Origin: an uncultured beta proteobacterium
Lineage (GTDB): Bacteria; Pseudomonadota; Gammaproteobacteria; Burkholderiales; SG8-39
Direction of reading: 5' to 3'
DNA length: 22,651 nt
Assembly: GCA_902826155.1 (NCBI GenBank)
Contig: CADEDU010000099.1
Span: forward strand, 1-22,651
Shown here: one piece after another, positions 1 through 9,943 of the stretch
Numbering within the stretch: the first letter of the stretch is position 1
Layout of the letters: every line of letters starts with the position of its first letter
Position numbers and translations under genes: made by a program
Notes under the pieces: model-generated
The model's input: only the letters and a program-made list of their open reading frames with translations
Told to the model about the DNA's origin: nothing
Database searches by the model: none

Positions 1-1174
1 GCGCCGCGACCTCGTCTTCACCGACGATCACTGCCACGACCGCCTTGCTGCCGTCGGCCTCCTTCATCTGCGACTTGAACCCGCCCCCGCCGCCATGCAG
101 CACGACGGCATAGCCGGCGGAACGCAACGTCTCGCTCAGGCTGAACGCGTACCGGGCCGCCTCGTCGCCCTGGTGCACGACATACACGTCCGGCATCGCG
201 ATGCGGGCCACCCGTTTGGAAGCACGCATCAATTCGAGCAGTCGCTCCACGCCCATTGCGAATCCGGCAGCCGGTGCGGGCTTGCCGCCGATTTGCTCGA
301 ACAAGCCGTCGTAGCGGCCCCCGCCGCAGACCGTCCCTTGAGCGCCGAGCTGGTTGGTCACCCACTCGAAAACGGTGCGATTGTAGTAGTCGAGTCCCCG
401 CACGAGTCGGTGATCAATTGCGTACTCGATTCCCGATTGTTCCAGCAGCCGGCGCACGCCGTCGAAGTGCTGCAGCGACTCGTCCCCGAGAAAGTCGAAC
501 AGGCGCGGGGCCTGCGCCACGATCGCCTGCGTCTGCGGCACCTTGCTGTCGAGGACGCGCAACGGATTGGTGGTGAGACGCCGCTTCGAATCCCCGTCGA
601 GATCGGCTTCGTGCTTGCGCAGGAATTCGACCAGCGCCTCGCGGTGCCGCTGACGTTCGGGCAGGCTGCCCAGCGAGTTGAGGCTGAGCGTGATGTGCTC
701 CAGCCCCAGATCGCGCCACAGCCGCGCGCACATGACGAGCAACTCCGCATCCACGTCGGGACCGGAGAATCCCAGTGCCTCCGCGCCCACCTGATGGAAC
801 TGCCGGTAGCGGCCTTTCTGCGGACGCTCGTGCCGGAACATCGGCCCGACGTACCACAGGCGCTGCGGCCCGTTGTAGATCAGGTTGTGCTCGATCGCGG
901 CGCGCACGGTGGAGGCGGTGGCCTCCGGACGCAACGTGAGCTGCTCGCCATTGAGCTCGTCGGTGAAGCTGTACATCTCCTTCTCGACGATGTCGGTCGC
1001 CTCACCGATCGAGCGGCGGAACAGCACGGTGTGCTCGAGCAACGGCGTCCGGATATTGCGGTAGCCGTATCGGTGCAGCCAGGTGCGGACGATCTCCTCG
1101 AATTCGAGCCAGAGATCGGCCTCGTCGGGCAGGATGTCGTTCATCCCGCGCAACGCTTGCAGGGTTTGCGTCAT
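1..1174 (-). CDS. hisS: Histidyl-tRNA synthetase, C-terminus cut by window edge
   Basis: Class II aminoacyl-tRNA synthetase that charges tRNA-His with histidine in the cytoplasm. The first 391 codons are visible; the family is usually about 420-430 residues, so the end of the anticodon-binding domain lies outside the window. Visible motifs are TLRPEATA, the motif 2 region [16 protein letters not shown], and the two histidine-specific signatures LVRGLDYY and GGGRYDGL. The start is the ATG at 1174, giving [19 protein letters not shown], the usual betaproteobacterial N-terminus; there is no strong Shine-Dalgarno before it. It lies 57 bases downstream of ispG and is the last visible gene of the ndk-to-hisS cluster. 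In related genomes this cluster continues with yfgM, bamB and der, which would lie to the left (inference). Confidence 0.97.
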   Translation of the reverse strand, partial: MTQTLQALRGMNDILPDEADLWLEFEEIVRTWLHRYGYRNIRTPLLEHTVLFRRSIGEATDIVEKEMYSFTDELNGEQLTLRPEATASTVRAAIEHNLIYNGPQRLWYVGPMFRHERPQKGRYRQFHQVGAEALGFSGPDVDAELLVMCARLWRDLGLEHITLSLNSLGSLPERQRHREALVEFLRKHEADLDGDSKRRLTTNPLRVLDSKVPQTQAIVAQAPRLFDFLGDESLQHFDGVRRLLEQSGIEYAIDHRLVRGLDYYNRTVFEWVTNQLGAQGTVCGGGRYDGLFEQIGGKPAPAAGFAMGVERLLELMRASKRVARIAMPDVYVVHQGDEAARYAFSLSETLRSAGYAVVLHGGGGGFKSQMKEADGSKAVVAVIVGEDEVAA

Positions 1175-1231
1175 GGTGTCGAGCGGATGGCCCGGCTTGT
1201 TTTGATGTTATGGCTTCGGGGCACCGGCGAT

Positions 1232-2503
1232 TCAGCTCGCGCCCGCCGCTTCAGTCATCGCCACGGCCGTATCTGCCGTGGCCGAGAAGCGTTGTTGTAC
1301 GTAATCCTCGACCAGCGCCTGGAACTCCTCGGCAATGTGATCGCCCTTGAGCGTGACGGTCTTCTGCCCGTCGACGTACACCGGCGCCACCGGACGCTCG
1401 CCGGTGCCGGGCAGACTGATGCCGATATTGGCGTGCTTGCTCTCCCCCGGGCCGTTGACCACGCACCCCATTACCGCGACGTGCATCGTCTCGACACCCG
1501 GATAGCGCTTGCGCCACAGCGGCATCTGCTGGCGCAGGTAACTCTGGATGCGCGATGCCAGTTCCTGGAAATACGAACTGGTCGTGCGGCCGCATCCGGG
1601 ACAGGCGATCACCAGCGGCGCGAACGAGCGCAATCCCATCGTCTGCAGCAGTTCCTGGGCAACGACGACTTCGCGCGTGCGATCGCCATTAGGCTCAGGC
1701 GTGAGCGAGACCCGGATGGTGTCGCCGATGCCTTCCTGCAACAGCACCCCCATCGCCGCACTCGATGCGACGATGCCCTTGGACCCCATTCCCGCCTCGG
1801 TCAATCCGAGGTGCAACGGATAGTCGGAGCGCTGTGCCAGATCGCGATACACATTGATGAGATCCTGCACCCCGCTTACCTTGCACGACAGGATGATGCG
1901 ATCGCCGGGCAACCCGAGCGTCTCGGCGCGTTTGGCACTCTCGACGGCACTGGTGATGAGCGCCTCGCGCATCACGCGCTGGGCCGGTAGTGGCGCCGAG
2001 CGCGCTGCGTTCTCGTCCATCAGCCGCGCGAGCAGATCCTGATCGAGGCTGCCCCAGTTCACGCCGATGCGCACCGGCTTGCCGTAGTGGCACGCCGTCT
2101 CGATCATCTGGGCAAACTGCTCGTCGCGCTTGGCGCCCTTGCCGACATTGCCCGGATTGATCCGGTACTTGGCGAGGGCAGTCGCGCAGTCAGGCACTTC
2201 GGTGAGCAGCTTGTGTCCATTGAAGTGGAAGTCGCCCACGATCGGCACGTTGCAACCGCGCGCATCGAGCTTCTCGCGGATCGCCGGCACGGCGCGCGCG
2301 GCTTCCAGCGTATTCACCGTCACGCGTACCAGCTCGGACCCGGTCTGCGACAACGCGAATACCTGCTCGACGGTGCGCTCGATATCGGCGGTGTCGGTGT
2401 TCGTCATGGACTGCACCACGACCGGCGCCCCGCCGCCGACGTCGACCTGTCCGACACGCACGCGTCTGGTCTTGCGACGCTCGATCAATGTTTCCGAACT
2501 CAT
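1232..2503 (-). CDS. ispG: 4-hydroxy-3-methylbut-2-en-1-yl diphosphate synthase (IspG/GcpE)
   Basis: Penultimate enzyme of the MEP isoprenoid pathway; it reductively opens methylerythritol cyclodiphosphate to HMBPP using a [4Fe-4S] cluster. The protein has 423 residues, with an N-terminal TIM-barrel half ([13 protein letters not shown] near residue 30) and a C-terminal iron-sulfur half. The cluster ligands are visible as C301 and C304 in CPGCGRTTS and C347 in [11 protein letters not shown], with the conserved glutamate at 354. The ATG at 2503 is preceded by GGAG about 9 bases upstream. It lies 32 bases after rodZ, consistent with one transcript. Length and motifs are normal for the bacterial family. 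Confidence 0.98.
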   Translation of the reverse strand: MSSETLIERRKTRRVRVGQVDVGGGAPVVVQSMTNTDTADIERTVEQVFALSQTGSELVRVTVNTLEAARAVPAIREKLDARGCNVPIVGDFHFNGHKLLTEVPDCATALAKYRINPGNVGKGAKRDEQFAQMIETACHYGKPVRIGVNWGSLDQDLLARLMDENAARSAPLPAQRVMREALITSAVESAKRAETLGLPGDRIILSCKVSGVQDLINVYRDLAQRSDYPLHLGLTEAGMGSKGIVASSAAMGVLLQEGIGDTIRVSLTPEPNGDRTREVVVAQELLQTMGLRSFAPLVIACPGCGRTTSSYFQELASRIQSYLRQQMPLWRKRYPGVETMHVAVMGCVVNGPGESKHANIGISLPGTGERPVAPVYVDGQKTVTLKGDHIAEEFQALVEDYVQQRFSATADTAVAMTEAAGAS

Positions 2504-2535
2504 GGCCAGCTGCTCCGTCGAGGCCTTCTCGCGGG

Positions 2536-3375
2536 TTATTCGAGGGTGAGTCGCGCCACATCGATCTTGATGTAGCGCGCGAGGTCGACGGGCTGATCGT
2601 CGTAGGTGAGCTGCACACCCGCAGCGGCACCGATCACGATCACGAACGGCGGCTTGCCTTCGATGACCCGCTCGGTTCCAGCCGCGTTCAGCCCCAGATG
2701 CAATGCCGTTCCTTCACGTGTACGCACCTCGACCCACGACTCGCGATCGAACTTGAATCGCAGTTTGCGCACACCTTCGGGCAGCGGCGGGGCGCTAGGT
2801 GCCTGCGCTTGCTGAGCGTCCGCCTGTTCGTCCGACTGGGACGAAGTCGATTCTTCGGATCCCACCGGCGGCGCGACTACGACAGCGCCACCGGGCGCTT
2901 CAGGCTTCACCGCGGGAGTGTCCGACACCCGCTCGCCCTTGAACCAGGCGCGCGTGTCCAGTACCGAATCGAGTACGACGGCGATGCCGACCAGCGCCAC
3001 GATCACCGAGAGCACGGCATAGAAAAAGGTGCTGCGCGGATTGCGCTGTCGAACCGGGATATGCGTGCCGATCGACAACGGCCCTTGCGCGGGCGCGAGC
3101 CGCTGGCGCAATTCGGCAATCAACGGATCGGCGTCCAGACCGACGAGCTTGGCGTAGTTGCGCACCATGCCGCGAACGACGGTGGCGCCGGGCAACGAGG
3201 CGTAGTCGTCCCGCTCCAGCGCTTGAATCTGCCGCGGTGCGAACCGCAGGCTTTCAGCAACCTGCTCGACGGAAATGCCGCGCGCCTCGCGTGCCGCACC
3301 CAGCGCGCGTCCCGGCGAAGCAGGTTGTGCCCCGCTACCGACGAGAATGGCGTGCTCTGCGGCGATGTCCGTCAT
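2536..3375 (-). CDS. rodZ: RodZ-like cytoskeletal membrane protein (HTH plus DUF4115)
   Basis: 279 residues with the RodZ layout. A cytoplasmic helix-turn-helix domain spans about residues 20-80 ([20 protein letters not shown]). A single membrane segment lies at about 115-138 ([19 protein letters not shown]). A low-complexity linker rich in Ser, Gln and Ala follows (about 160-200), then a C-terminal DUF4115 domain ([18 protein letters not shown] region to the end). In studied bacteria RodZ binds MreB filaments through the HTH domain and helps set rod shape; mreB is not in this window. The start ATG overlaps the pilW stop as ATGA, so translation is probably coupled. The same domain set is often annotated as a transcriptional regulator, but the single membrane segment and the gene neighbours favour RodZ. 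Confidence 0.92.
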   Translation of the reverse strand: MTDIAAEHAILVGSGAQPASPGRALGAAREARGISVEQVAESLRFAPRQIQALERDDYASLPGATVVRGMVRNYAKLVGLDADPLIAELRQRLAPAQGPLSIGTHIPVRQRNPRSTFFYAVLSVIVALVGIAVVLDSVLDTRAWFKGERVSDTPAVKPEAPGGAVVVAPPVGSEESTSSQSDEQADAQQAQAPSAPPLPEGVRKLRFKFDRESWVEVRTREGTALHLGLNAAGTERVIEGKPPFVIVIGAAAGVQLTYDDQPVDLARYIKIDVARLTLE

Positions 3376-4223
3376 GGTTTTCGCGTGCGGAGGTATTCCT
3401 GCAGTTCGGGCGATCCGGGAAAGCGGCGCTGCAACTGGCTGGCGTAACTGGCCTCGGACACCCGGTCACCGCGACGCTGCTCGACCTGAATGGCGACGAA
3501 CAGTGCGTCGGCGCTCGGTGCGGCGGTCCTGTTGTACCGCAAGATCAGCTCGCGCGCCGTCGCCAAATCGCCGCGCGCGAGTTCCAGGCGCGCCGCGGAC
3601 ACCAGCGCCGGCGCATATAGCGGAAACAGCGCCATGGCGGCATTCACGTGCTCGCCGGCGCGCTGAAGTTCGCCGACCTTGGTGAGACAGTCCGCTGCCG
3701 TGGCGTGCGACTTCGCCGGCGTCGGATACAGCGGATTGGCGATCGCGTTCTGAAAAAAGCGGATCGATTCGCGCTCGCGTCCGGTCTGGCACAGGAACCA
3801 GCCGTAGTTGTGATTGCTGTCGGGATCCTTCGCATCGACCCGCAGCGCGCGTTCGAAACTCGCCTGCGCCTGATCGCGCTCTCGCATCGCCATGTGCACC
3901 AGGCCCATGACGTTGTGGGCAGGGGCGTAGTTAGGATCGGCGGCAGTGGCGATGCGGGCTTCTTCGAGGGCCACCGACAGGCTGCCCAACTCGAAATAGC
4001 CGGCCGCGAGCTGCGTATGGGCGCGCGCCCGTTCACGCGGATCGGCGGGCTCGGGCTGCGATGCAACCACCGGCGGACGCTGCGGCGCCGTCGGCGGCGC
4101 GAGTACCGGCCCATTGTTCGACGCGCAGCCGGCCAACGTCACGGCGATCATCGTAGCGACGATCCAGCGCCCCGACCACCCGACCATGTTCGTATTCGAT
4201 CGATGAAACACGGCATGGGTCAT
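3372..4223 (-). CDS. pilW: Type IV pilus biogenesis/stability lipoprotein PilW (PilF), TPR repeats
   Basis: 283-residue TPR lipoprotein. An N-terminal lipoprotein signal ends in the lipobox LAGC ([17 protein letters not shown]), with the modified cysteine at about residue 33. A run of TPR helices follows, including [35 protein letters not shown] and [16 protein letters not shown]. PilW/PilF is an outer-membrane pilotin needed for assembly or stability of the PilQ secretin. The frame is open further upstream, but I chose the ATG at 4223: it has a GAGG Shine-Dalgarno about 9 bases upstream and forms an ATGA overlap with the rlmN stop. An ATG at 4187 lies directly before the hydrophobic segment but has no ribosome site. 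No other pilus genes are in the window, so the pilus role rests on family membership. Confidence 0.92.
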   Translation of the reverse strand: MTHAVFHRSNTNMVGWSGRWIVATMIAVTLAGCASNNGPVLAPPTAPQRPPVVASQPEPADPRERARAHTQLAAGYFELGSLSVALEEARIATAADPNYAPAHNVMGLVHMAMRERDQAQASFERALRVDAKDPDSNHNYGWFLCQTGRERESIRFFQNAIANPLYPTPAKSHATAADCLTKVGELQRAGEHVNAAMALFPLYAPALVSAARLELARGDLATARELILRYNRTAAPSADALFVAIQVEQRRGDRVSEASYASQLQRRFPGSPELQEYLRTRKP

Positions 4224-5305
4224 GCGCTGGACCTCATCAGACGCTGCACTCGGCGGGTTCGATCCTGTACCTGGCCGGCGAGCTGTCCGCAAGCCGCGTC
4301 GATGTCGTCGCCGCGCGTTTTGCGCGTGGTCGTGACGATATCGGCGGCGTTGAGTCGATCATTGAAGCGGCGGATCACGTTGGGCGCCGATCGCTCGAAC
4401 CCGCAGCGCGGAAACGGATTGAACGGAATCAGGTTCACCTTGCTCGGCACGGTGTGCATCAACTCGATCAGTGCGTCGGCATGGGCATCGGAGTCGTTGA
4501 CGCCGGCCAGCATCACGTATTCGAAGGTGATGAAGTCGCGCGGCGCGTGCTCGAGATAGCGGCGGCAGGCGGCCAGCAACTCGGCGATCGGATACTTGCG
4601 ATTGATCGGCATCAGCTCGTTGCGCAGCGCATCGGTTGGCGCGTGCAACGAAACGGCCAGCGCGACGGGACATTCGACCGCCAGCCGATCGATCAACGGG
4701 ACGACTCCCGAAGTCGACACCGTGACCCGGCGGCGCGACAGCCCGTAGGCGTGGTCATCGAGCATCAGGCGCAGCGCCGGCACCACGGCCTCGAAGTTGA
4801 GCAACGGTTCGCCCATGCCCATCATCACCACGTTGGTCACGGCGCGGTTGCCATCGGCGTCGATGCCGCCCAGCGCGCGATTGGCATGCCAGAGCTGGCC
4901 GATGATCTCGGCGGTGGTGAGGTTGCGGTTGAAGCCTTGCTTTCCGGTCGAGCAGAACTTGCAATCCAACGCGCATCCGGCCTGCGACGAGACGCACAAG
5001 GTGCCGCGGTTCGTCTCCGGGATGAACACCGTTTCGATCGCGTTGTTCGCGCCGACATCCATCAGCCATTTGCGCGTGCCGTCCGCGGCGGTGCTGTCGC
5101 TGATCGCTACCGGTGCGGCGACGACCGCGCGCTGCTCCAGGGTCGATCGAAACCCCTTGGCCAGATCGGTCATTCGAGCGATATCGCTCTCCCCGCTCCG
5201 ATGCACCCAGCGCAGCAACTGCCGGGCGCGAAACGGCTTCTCGTCCAGCCCTTGGAGGTACCGGGCAAGACCGTCACCATCGAAATCGAGCAGGTTGGTA
5301 AGCAT
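4220..5305 (-). CDS. rlmN: Dual-specificity 23S rRNA/tRNA adenine-C2 methyltransferase RlmN
   Basis: Radical-SAM enzyme of 361 residues that methylates C2 of A2503 in 23S rRNA and A37 in some tRNAs. The radical-SAM cluster motif is C111-x3-C115-x2-C118 (CALDCKFC). The methyl-carrying and resolving cysteines correspond to C339 (AACGQLAGQ) and C104 ([10 protein letters not shown]), with the same relative spacing as in E. coli RlmN. The GxGEPLLN motif ([11 protein letters not shown]) is also present. The start [13 protein letters not shown] matches the usual beginning of the family, although no clear Shine-Dalgarno precedes it. The gene lies 171 bases downstream of ndk and overlaps pilW by 4 bases. 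Confidence 0.97.
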   Translation of the reverse strand: MLTNLLDFDGDGLARYLQGLDEKPFRARQLLRWVHRSGESDIARMTDLAKGFRSTLEQRAVVAAPVAISDSTAADGTRKWLMDVGANNAIETVFIPETNRGTLCVSSQAGCALDCKFCSTGKQGFNRNLTTAEIIGQLWHANRALGGIDADGNRAVTNVVMMGMGEPLLNFEAVVPALRLMLDDHAYGLSRRRVTVSTSGVVPLIDRLAVECPVALAVSLHAPTDALRNELMPINRKYPIAELLAACRRYLEHAPRDFITFEYVMLAGVNDSDAHADALIELMHTVPSKVNLIPFNPFPRCGFERSAPNVIRRFNDRLNAADIVTTTRKTRGDDIDAACGQLAGQVQDRTRRVQRLMRSSA

Positions 5306-5476
5306 TCAGGTAGAGGAGCGTGTGGGTCGATGTCCCAGAGAGTCTGCGGTGATTCGCGTCAGCACTTCGCAACCGAATTGCTGCGCACCAGTCACGCATT
5401 GACTTGGGCGATCACGGACGATCGAGGTTCCCAACGTTCGATTGCAATGTCGTGACCGATGCCGCATTCGCCCGGA

Positions 5477-5902
5477 TCAGCGCGAATGCACGTCCAACGC
5501 AGGGAAGAAGAACCCCACTTCGGTCCGCGCGGTATCCGGGCCGTCCGAACCGTGCACCGCGTTGGCGTCGATCGAATCGGCGAAATCCGCGCGGATCGTG
5601 CCTTTGGCAGCCTTCTTCGGGTCAGTGGCCCCCATCAGTTCGCGGTTCTTGGCGATGGCGTTGTCGCCCTCCAGCACCTGGATCATCACCGGGCCTGACG
5701 TCATGAACTTCACCAGATCGCCGAAGAACGGACGCGACTGATGCACCGCGTAGAACGCCTCGGCTTGTTGCTTGGACAGATGCATCATCCGCGCGGCGAT
5801 GACTTTCAATCCCGCTTGCTCGAAGCGCGAGTAGATCTGCCCGATGACGTTCTTCGCCACCGCATCGGGTTTGATGATGGAGAGCGTGCGCTCGACGGCC
5901 AT
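5477..5902 (-). CDS. ndk: Nucleoside diphosphate kinase
   Basis: Transfers the gamma phosphate from ATP to other nucleoside diphosphates through a phosphohistidine intermediate. The protein has 141 residues, the normal length. It shows the N-terminal [15 protein letters not shown] motif and the active-site histidine H117 in NAVHGSD. The frame stays open for 31 codons upstream, but the ATG at 5902 is chosen because [13 protein letters not shown] is the family N-terminus and an AGGGGGAA Shine-Dalgarno sits about 6 bases before it. It is the first gene of the ndk-rlmN-pilW-rodZ-ispG-hisS cluster. The 171-base gap to rlmN shows no convincing terminator. Confidence 0.98.
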   Translation of the reverse strand: MAVERTLSIIKPDAVAKNVIGQIYSRFEQAGLKVIAARMMHLSKQQAEAFYAVHQSRPFFGDLVKFMTSGPVMIQVLEGDNAIAKNRELMGATDPKKAAKGTIRADFADSIDANAVHGSDGPDTARTEVGFFFPALDVHSR

Positions 5903-6243
5903 GTGTTTCCCCCTGACTGAACTAGTAATCGGATGTGTCCGCCCGAAGCGGACCTGATGTTTCGCGGCCGAGCCGCCACCGAGCGGGCTCGACACCAGAC
6001 TGCGGATACCGGCGACGTGTTCGCAAGCGTGCGCGGGGCGCCGGCTCGAAGTCTGAAACCGTTAAGCGGTTGTACGAATGCGCGAATGATCGATCGGTCA
6101 CGGCAGCGATTGACCGTGCACGGCTATCCACCGCCGGGCAAGCACCGGCAACCATCAGCACACGTCGGCAACCACGCAGCCACCGGCATCGCCATTGCAA
6201 CCACCGGGATCGACATTTGCTGATCGGCTGATCGAACTCGACG
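5903..6243. other. 341-bp intergenic region between tilS and ndk
   Basis: No credible gene, tRNA or intrinsic terminator is visible. Between about 6140 and 6215 the minus strand carries several loosely repeated GGTTGC/CCGGTG words, which look like a degenerate short repeat. A CGGTCA/TGACCG inverted pair with a 10-base loop lies near 6095-6116. The region should hold the ndk promoter, but I see no hexamer pair good enough to mark. Confidence 0.5.
5937..5953 (-). promoter_or_regulatory. Hairpin with UUCGG loop in the ndk 5' leader
   Basis: On the minus strand, GTCCGC-TTCGG-GCGGAC forms a perfect 6-bp stem closing a UUCGG loop, about 35 bases before the ndk start codon and upstream of its Shine-Dalgarno. 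No T tract follows, so it is unlikely to be an intrinsic terminator of the tilS transcript. It could stabilise the mRNA 5' end or be an incidental GC-rich hairpin. Confidence 0.3.
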
Positions 6244-7701
6244 CTAACTTTTTATTTTAGCACGCCTTTTCGACTTCTCCAGCGGATCGCCCGGCACCGA
6301 CCAGGATTGCCCGTCCGCAGCTCGCCAGGTGATCGCCCAGCCTGGTTTTCCGGGAGCGCATCGGAATGCGTGGGCGTAACCCACCCCTGGGACGCACGCC
6401 AGCATCCCATCGATGAACAGGAGGGGCCATCGAAGCCGCGCACGCGGCGGAACAGCGCGCTCCTGGAACAGGTTCTTGAGCGTGCGATGCCCGGCGCGGA
6501 GATCGAGCCGGATGCGCTCACCCCCCTGGCGGACACGCACTTCCACGACGCCGCCCTGCAGTGCATCGGCAGCGATTCCTCGCCCACGCGTTCGCCGAAA
6601 CGAGAGCAACCCACCCAGCGAGTCGAGCGGCCATTCGCGTTCGCCGGCCCAGCGCAACCCGGCAAATTGCGCGGCCGGCTGAGCCGTCGTCAAGGCCTGC
6701 AATCTGATCTCGTCGCGATAACGCTCGATCGACCAGCCTTGCCACGTGAAACGCAGCGCTGGCGAGCCCGACGGCGATGCGAGCTGACTCCACAGCTCGT
6801 CGAGCTGGTCGGTCTCCAATGGCGGCGCCGACGCGGTACGCAACCAGCCGCGCAGCGCGTTCTGCCCACGCTCGATTTCGAGTGCGAGGATGCGCCGCAC
6901 CGACAACCCGTGCTGCGACCCCAAAGTCGCGAGGTCGGCGCGAGCAAGCGCGTTCAACAAACGATCGGCGCTGGCCAGATGCCGCGCGCTGCGCGCGAGG
7001 TTCGCCACGGCTGCCGGCTGCAGATCGACCAGCACCGGCATGACCCTGCTACGCAAGCGATTGCGCGCGAAGCGTTCGTCGGCGTTCGTGTCGTCTTCGA
7101 TCCAGCGCAACCGCCGGCGCGAAGCGTAGGCGGCGATCTCCGCGCGCGAAACGCCGAGCAACGGTCGCACGATCTTGGGGATCGACTGCGGCGGCGTCTG
7201 TCCCATTGAAATCAGCGTGGCCCAGTCAGTCCGCTCCGAACCCATCGCCGCCAATCCGGCCGCGCCTGCGCCACGCAACAACTGCAGCAGAACGGTCTCG
7301 GCCTGATCGTCCAGATGCTGCGCGAGCAGCACGGCATCGGCGTCGATCTGTGCAAACACGCGATATCGAGCGATGCGCGCGGCGGCTTCGACCCCATGCT
7401 GGTCTCGCCACGGACCGATGTCGACACGCTCGACCCGCAGCGGCACGCGGCGGCGGCACAGATCGCGGCAGAACTTCACCCACTCGTCGGCGTGCCGGCT
7501 GATGCCATGGTGCACGTGGACGGCCGCAACGCTCGCCTCCAGCGCGGCGGCATCGCGCAGCACCACATCGAGCAGCGCCACCGAATCGATGCCGCCCGAC
7601 AGGCCGACGCACACACGTGCGCCGCGCGACACGGCGCCGCGAAGCACCTCGATCGCGCGCTCGCGAACGCTATTCGGTCGCGGTTTCCTTGAACTTGCCA
7701 T
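6244..7701 (-). CDS. tilS: tRNA(Ile)-lysidine synthetase
   Basis: ATP-dependent enzyme that converts the wobble cytidine of the CAU-anticodon tRNA-Ile to lysidine, so that AUA is read as isoleucine. The protein has 485 residues. The N-terminal PP-loop ATPase motif SGGIDS is at residues 35-40, followed by [13 protein letters not shown], the [18 protein letters not shown] segment and the [15 protein letters not shown] segment typical of TilS. The C-terminal half carries the substrate-binding domain, ending near [14 protein letters not shown]. The start ATG at 7701 lies inside accA, overlapping it by 32 bases, with no good Shine-Dalgarno, so translation probably depends on coupling to accA. A later start would come close to the PP-loop. 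Confidence 0.95.
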   Translation of the reverse strand: MASSRKPRPNSVRERAIEVLRGAVSRGARVCVGLSGGIDSVALLDVVLRDAAALEASVAAVHVHHGISRHADEWVKFCRDLCRRRVPLRVERVDIGPWRDQHGVEAAARIARYRVFAQIDADAVLLAQHLDDQAETVLLQLLRGAGAAGLAAMGSERTDWATLISMGQTPPQSIPKIVRPLLGVSRAEIAAYASRRRLRWIEDDTNADERFARNRLRSRVMPVLVDLQPAAVANLARSARHLASADRLLNALARADLATLGSQHGLSVRRILALEIERGQNALRGWLRTASAPPLETDQLDELWSQLASPSGSPALRFTWQGWSIERYRDEIRLQALTTAQPAAQFAGLRWAGEREWPLDSLGGLLSFRRTRGRGIAADALQGGVVEVRVRQGGERIRLDLRAGHRTLKNLFQERAVPPRARLRWPLLFIDGMLACVPGVGYAHAFRCAPGKPGWAITWRAADGQSWSVPGDPLEKSKRRAKIKS

Positions 7702-8641
7702 ACGCCATCAGGCGCTCGTAGCGCGCCTCGATGAGCTCTTTGGTGCTCATCGCGCCGAGCTGGCGTATCGAATCCTGCAACGCTTTCTTCAGCGTTTGCG
7801 CAGTGGCCTGGTGGTCGCGATGCGCACCACCCAACGGCTCGTTGACGATGCGATCGATCAGCCCGAGCGTCTTGAGCCGGCTTGCGGTGATACCCAGCGT
7901 TTCAGCCGCCTCGGGTGCTTGTTCCGCGCTCTTCCACAGAATCGAGGCGCAGCCTTCCGGCGAGATCACCGAGTACGTCGAGTACTGCAGCATCAACACG
8001 ACATCGCCAACGGCGATCGCCAGTGCGCCGCCGGAACCGCCCTCGCCGATGATGGTCGAGATGACGGGCACCCGCAGCCCCGCCAACTCGAACAGATTGC
8101 GCCCGATCGCCTCCGACTGGCCGCGCTCCTCGGCGCCGATGCCGGGATAGGCACCGGGGGTGTCCACGAAGGTGAGCAGCGGCAGCGCGAATTTTTCGGC
8201 GAGCCGCATCAGGCGCAACGCCTTGCGGTAGCCCTCGGGCCGCGGCATGCCGAAGTTGCGCAGGATCTTCTCCTTCGTATCGCGCCCCTTCTGGTGCCCG
8301 ATCACCATGACCGACTGGCCGTTGAAGCGCGCCAGCCCACCGACGATCGAGGCATCGTCGGCGTAAGTACGATCGCCGTGCAGCTCCTCGAAATCGGTGA
8401 AGAGCATGCCGATGTAGTCGAGCGTGTAAGGCCGTTGCGGATGCCGCGCCACCTGTGCAACCTGCCAGGGCGAGAGCTTTGCGTAGACGTCTTTGGTGAG
8501 CGTCTGGCTCTTCTTCTGCAGCCGCTGGATCTCCTCGGAGATGTCGACTGCGGAGTCGTCCTGCACGAATCGCAACTCCTCGATGCGAGCCTCCAGCTCG
8601 GCGATCGGCTGCTCGAAATCGAGAAACGTCGTCTTCATCAT
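7670..8641 (-). CDS. accA: Acetyl-CoA carboxylase carboxyltransferase subunit alpha
   Basis: Alpha subunit of the carboxyltransferase that, with AccD, moves CO2 from biotin carboxyl carrier protein to acetyl-CoA to make malonyl-CoA for fatty acid synthesis. The protein has 323 residues, close to the E. coli length. Typical segments are [47 protein letters not shown], the oxyanion-hole region [13 protein letters not shown] and [14 protein letters not shown]. Two adjacent ATG codons (8641 and 8638) could start translation and neither has a strong ribosome site. The accD gene is not in the window. The gene overlaps tilS and is 147 bases downstream of the conserved unknown gene. Confidence 0.97.
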   Translation of the reverse strand: MMKTTFLDFEQPIAELEARIEELRFVQDDSAVDISEEIQRLQKKSQTLTKDVYAKLSPWQVAQVARHPQRPYTLDYIGMLFTDFEELHGDRTYADDASIVGGLARFNGQSVMVIGHQKGRDTKEKILRNFGMPRPEGYRKALRLMRLAEKFALPLLTFVDTPGAYPGIGAEERGQSEAIGRNLFELAGLRVPVISTIIGEGGSGGALAIAVGDVVLMLQYSTYSVISPEGCASILWKSAEQAPEAAETLGITASRLKTLGLIDRIVNEPLGGAHRDHQATAQTLKKALQDSIRQLGAMSTKELIEARYERLMAYGKFKETATE

Positions 8642-8738
8642 TGCTCGCAGGGCCCCGAAGAGCGGGATCGGTCCGACCGGTGAGGTCGTGCTGCGCGCGA
8701 CGCTCCGACCGGGAACGGCGCGGATTGTATGTCAGCCC

Positions 8739-8753
8739 CCCGCGATTCGCGGG
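8739..8753 (-). other. GC-rich palindrome between the unknown gene and accA
   Basis: CCCGCGATTCGCGGG is a 15-base near-perfect palindrome, about 35 bases past the stop of the upstream gene. The transcript would form a short hairpin, but no T run follows on the minus strand, so a terminator call is weak. A TACAAT sequence (minus strand, 8724-8729) just downstream could be a -10 element for accA, but no matching -35 is seen at 16-18 bases. Confidence 0.25.
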
Positions 8754-8788
8754 CCGGTTCGGGCGAAGCTGCGGCGCACGACGATGGC

Positions 8789-9802
8789 TCAGGCCGGCTC
8801 CAGAAGCGGCAGATTGACGAGCAGATTCTGCGGTTTCATCCGCACGACGTTCGCTTCGGTCATCGCCAACGCGAGATAGATCGGCCGACCGCGCACGTCA
8901 GGCTTGAGCAGCGACGCGTCGTTCGTCTGCATCCGGAACAGACACAGCAAGCGCCGCAACTCGCCCTGCTCGACCGATTCGCCCCGCCACAGCGCGTTCA
9001 GGATCGCGGTCGCCTGCGCATCCAGCCCGATGTGCCAGACCCACTTTGCATCGCTGATCGAGCGCACCGGCTCGACCGCCGCGGCCAGCCCGGTGAAGTG
9101 CGCCACCCAGCGCTCGATCACGCGCGCCAGAGCATCCAGCCCCGGCCGCCCGTGATTGAGACTGACCACCAGATCGTGACGCTGGTCGCGCTGCCAGTAG
9201 ATCGCCGCGTTGTCGTGATCGAGAACGTCGAGGTTCACCGATCGCATCGGCGTCTGCGCCTCCATGATCAGCCGGCCCAGCGTGCCGTACACGTTGCCCG
9301 ACGCATGCATCTCGACGGTTTCCAGGTCGGCAGCCAGGATGTTGCCCTCCTCGATGGTGATCTTCTGCTCGCGAAAGTACAGCTCGGCCATGCGCGCCTG
9401 CATTGCGTCGTCGCAGCCTTCGAGCACGTTGCGCACGACGATCTGCGCGAGCTGATCGACGAACAGCGGCGGCACGTTCAACTCGCCCCCGCGGAACAGA
9501 TCGAGGTAGCAGCGCTCGACCGAGTCGCTCTGCAGCAGGCGCTGGCGGAAACCGAGCATGACGCCGTAGTTGAAGCGGGTATCGGCATCCTCGATGCGCC
9601 CCAGCTCGACCTCGCCCACGGTTCGTCGTGGCGAATCGAGCAGCGATTCATGCAGCGCGCGCTCGGCCGGACCACTTTCATCGATCGGCGCGATCTCCGG
9701 GCGCAGCAGGTAGGCGCGCAGGAAATCGTCGGTGATCGCGAGTCGCCCGTCGGGCTTGCGCTGCAGAAGGTGAAAGCCGCTGTTGCGCCAGAAATCGGCC
9801 AT
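8789..9802 (-). CDS. Conserved protein of unknown function (possibly DUF6352 family)
   Basis: 337-residue soluble protein, with no signal peptide or membrane segments visible. I recognise it as a type seen in betaproteobacteria and believe it belongs to DUF6352, but cannot confirm this here. It begins MADFWRNSGFHLLQR and contains recognisable blocks GRLAITDDFLRAYLLRPE, FVDQLAQIVVRNVLEGCDD, AELYFREQKITIEEG and LLCLFRMQTNDASLLKP. I see no catalytic motif that would give a function. The start ATG at 9802 fits the conserved-looking N-terminus. It lies between the HNH gene and accA on the same strand, 141 bases after the HNH gene. Being embedded among core genes and showing ordinary codon use, it looks native rather than acquired. 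Confidence 0.85.
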   Translation of the reverse strand: MADFWRNSGFHLLQRKPDGRLAITDDFLRAYLLRPEIAPIDESGPAERALHESLLDSPRRTVGEVELGRIEDADTRFNYGVMLGFRQRLLQSDSVERCYLDLFRGGELNVPPLFVDQLAQIVVRNVLEGCDDAMQARMAELYFREQKITIEEGNILAADLETVEMHASGNVYGTLGRLIMEAQTPMRSVNLDVLDHDNAAIYWQRDQRHDLVVSLNHGRPGLDALARVIERWVAHFTGLAAAVEPVRSISDAKWVWHIGLDAQATAILNALWRGESVEQGELRRLLCLFRMQTNDASLLKPDVRGRPIYLALAMTEANVVRMKPQNLLVNLPLLEPA

Positions 9803-9838
9803 TGATCGCGTGGGGCAGCTCGAGAGTTGGGGGTGGAG

Positions 9839-9870
9839 CGAAGCTGGCGCGGGTCGAAGTTGGCGCGGTT
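9839..9870. repeat. Two imperfect tandem 16-bp repeats
   Basis: CGAAGCTGGCGCGGGT is followed directly by CGAAGTTGGCGCGGTT (two differences), and a partial third unit CGAACCCGG continues to about 9879. It lies between the HNH gene and the conserved unknown gene. Confidence 0.6.
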
Positions 9871-9943
9871 CGAACCCGGCTCAGAACGATGCCGGAACAG
9901 AGCGAAGCCAGTTCGGGGCGACCAGACGGTCGTTATTGGTGCG

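Noticed and set aside
95..1990. Long plus-strand open frame of 631 codons
   Set aside because: It lies opposite hisS and ispG, whose motifs are unmistakable; its translation is rich in Arg, His and Gln with no domain, as expected for an antisense shadow at high GC.
7373..8683. Plus-strand open frame of 436 codons
   Set aside because: Antisense to tilS and accA, with no protein-like composition or ribosome site.
9868..9878. GTTCGAACCC resembling a tRNA T-loop
   Set aside because: The flanking bases do not form a 5-bp T stem, and no acceptor, D or anticodon arms are found around it.
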